From contig CM060731.1 in assembly GCA_030704615.1 (NCBI GenBank), forward strand, positions 41,108,001 to 41,168,000: a DNA stretch of 60,000 nt. The letters are read 5' to 3'. A program made the translations under genes and the position numbers. Each line of letters begins with the position of its first letter. Position 1 is the stretch's first letter. Shown here one piece after another: positions 58,211-60,000 of this stretch. Under the pieces are notes generated by a model. That model was not told the origin of the DNA, ran no database searches, and was given only the letters and a program-made list of their open reading frames with translations. This DNA comes from Takakia lepidozioides (taxonomy: Eukaryota > Streptophyta > Takakiopsida > Takakiales > Takakiaceae).

Positions 58211-58690
58211 GAATCATAGGTAATCTTGTGCTTGATATCCTGCCCTATTGGATGAATGTGGACCCACACTCTATCCGTGCTCCTTCAGCTATCCCAGCCT
58301 TTGCACACATCACGCATACATCCTCGCCTTGCTTCGAACGGCCGACAATGACGGCCTAGATTTGTTCTAGCAAACACCCCAACCCTACTCATAACACACT
58401 AGTTCCTATGCTGAATGGCATTTGCTTCTCTCTGGATTCTAACAGGCATTCACCTTTTTCCCTCGATCGTCCCACCATTGACTGGGGTCGGAAAAATATT
58501 CCTTCCACAACTTCTCCTCATCCCTATATGTTCTTGGATACTTTTTTGTTGCCACATTGGCAGTCACATGCCAAAAAAATTTAGACCGCCATAGATCAAC
58601 CCAACAAGCTAACTTGTAGAATTCAACATAGAAATCAGGGTCAACTCTGATAAGATGGCAAAACAGGCTGAAATGTGCTGAAGAATGAGC
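58195..58690 (-). pseudogene. WWD / PDFKHK-type segment, copy 3 (best preserved WWD part)
   Basis: The minus strand reads HFSLFCHLIRVDPDFYVEFY, KLACWVDLWRSKFFWHV, ATKKYPRTYRDEE, LWKEYFSDPSQWWDDRGKK (58455-58515), and further left KHKITYDSQWI. The WWD.R motif followed by KHKIT.D.LW matches the PDF-motif region of organellar OSB-like proteins. The two parts are separated by about 200 bases, perhaps a decayed intron. Confidence 0.5.
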
Positions 58691-59017
58691 CGTTACAACT
58701 TTGTCCTTGACCTCGTGTCATGGCAGCTAGCTTTTCTTTCAACCATGGAGGATTCAACCGACCATCAACCCAAAAGGACCTCTTGTGTGTGCTGCTTGTG
58801 TCTGTAGTCAGGTGAACTCATATGGGTCTGCGAGGAAAACCACCACGGTCCAGCTGAGTAGCCATAGGTTTAAACTTAGGCTCCTAAGACCAACCTAACC
58901 CTCCCAAGGACCTTGTCAACAACAGGAAAGAATCATGATACCAACAGTAAGAACCGGCCACATTTGCAGGATGGACAATTTTCTCTGCATTGTACATTAA
59001 GAAAGTCACACCTTGCA

Positions 59018-59085
59018 ATTGCTTTTGTCCCACCATTGATGAGGATCTTTAGAAAACTTGTGCCAGCTTTGCTTCATGCTGTACA
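59018..59085 (-). pseudogene. Isolated WWD motif remnant
   Basis: The minus strand reads SMKQSWHKFSKDPHQWWDKS, a diverged form of the WWD motif at 58455. It is only about 23 codons and belongs to the same decayed cluster. Confidence 0.4.
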
Positions 59086-59274
59086 GTAGACCTTTGTCCC
59101 CAAAATTCGACAACATCAATATTTTGATAAATTCCCTTATGTAGGAGTCCTAGTGCTCTTTCAACAACATTCATTGCAAGTCACTTTGGGCTCCATTAGA
59201 TTCTACACAATGAGGAACATTGGAACATGTCCAAACATACACAATAAGCCTATGTCTGTGAGGGCAACTACCGT

Positions 59275-59365
59275 GTGAGCAGCTCACGTGAGCATGCTCA
59301 CGCTTAAAGTGGAAAACGTGAGCAGAATCCCTAAAGCGTGAGCAGATTTCAAGCGTGAGCAGATT
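59275..59365. repeat. Two adjacent palindromes and CGTGAGCAGA direct repeats
   Basis: GTGAGCAGCTCAC (59275-59287) and GTGAGCATGCTCAC (59288-59301) are each self-complementary, the first around a one-base centre. Three further CGTGAGCAGA units follow to 59363. Confidence 0.75.
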
Positions 59366-60000
59366 AGTGAATGGGAGCCTACAACCGAGGGAAGAAGAGG
59401 GCCTATTGCCGTGGACAAAAACTACAATGCACGCACGCATGCACACCCCATCCGACGGGACAATCCAAGCTCCATGACGACCGTATGATACGAATGTGCG
59501 ATGAAAAAGCTGACGGATGAATGGTTTCAGGATGAATGAAAAGTGGAAAGGATGAATGGTGGATGACTGTTGGATGGTAAATGAGCGAAATCGATGAACC
59601 ATGACTTCGTTTTTGTTTCACGTGGATCAATTGCATCTCGAGTGTGTCCTGAATTTCAGATTTGTCGGCTGATCCTGGCAGTACTTACTTTGAGGGAACT
59701 TGAAGGAAACTGCTGAAGTTACAAGGCAATTACATACAGGAGTAAATTTGAGTTACCTATGGACTCTTCTGATGGGGGTGGGGCTGTAGAGGAGGGAGGA
59801 GGATAAAACATGAGAAGTGGAGAACAAAACAAAATCGTAGAAAAATTCCTCCAAAAACAATGAACCCAAAAAATTGAGCCCAAAAAAGCTTTGAAGGTGG
59901 TGTGTGTCCAAGTGTCATCAACGACATCTTAATTCCCACCTCCTGTTGCCACAAACATTTCATGGAAAATCCCAAAAAACCAAAAAATTTGAATCCAACA
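59366..60000. other. Window end, no gene recognised
   Basis: A GGATGAATG-type irregular microsatellite lies at about 59510-59590. The open frames here follow this repeat and have no motif. Confidence 0.4.

Overview
The window is nuclear DNA of a land plant. It holds an NIN-like (NLP) transcription factor, a PUB42-type U-box/ARM ubiquitin ligase split by GT-AG introns, PPR-derived sequence, and several plant-type transposon families (chromodomain Ty3/gypsy, plant LINEs, CACTA, MULE-like, tRNA-derived SINEs). The high repeat load, long repeat-filled introns and mixture of element types suggest a large-genome seedless plant such as a fern. That is an inference, and no single marker proves it.

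Layout. 1-2472 is the 5' part of an NLP gene on the minus strand; its RWP-RK and PB1 parts would lie outside the left edge. 3350-4300 holds tRNA-derived SINEs. 5794-8719 is a broken MULE-like transposase (minus) next to a 98-bp tandem duplication. 9820-22064 is the most unusual locus: an intron-containing plant gene (plus strand, now a pseudogene) encoding a ParB-like domain followed by a beta-type DNA methyltransferase-like domain. Its first intron carries a tandem array built on CCGCCGGCGCATA, and its methyltransferase exon is split by a complete Ty3/gypsy element (14157-21004, minus; ACCCC target duplication, LTRs, tRNA-Met primer site). 23940-42420 is mostly LINE sequence in both orientations, cut by three CACTA-type insertions. 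43502-49000 is the four-exon PUB42-like gene (minus, 1031 codons), the only complete and apparently intact gene. 50784-56200 holds a gypsy fragment, a LINE 3' end, a LINE 3' half and a CACTA end. 56430-59090 is a minus-strand cluster of broken PPR units and WWD / PDFKHK motifs that looks like a decayed organellar nucleic-acid-binding protein family.

How the parts relate. Only the NLP and PUB42-like genes look functional. The rest is a nested transposon record. A gypsy element landed in the ParB-methyltransferase gene. CACTA elements landed in three LINEs. One LINE was cut at a single codon by a CACTA element, and its two halves now sit 28 kb apart in opposite orientations, with complementary sequence content, matching CACTA ends and matching TGG target duplications. 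This is best explained by an inversion with a breakpoint inside that CACTA element. One CACTA copy also carries an unrelated exon-like segment that the related copy lacks.

All exon boundaries come from reading GT/AG sites and frame continuity by eye. No database search was possible, so domain names rest on recognised motifs.
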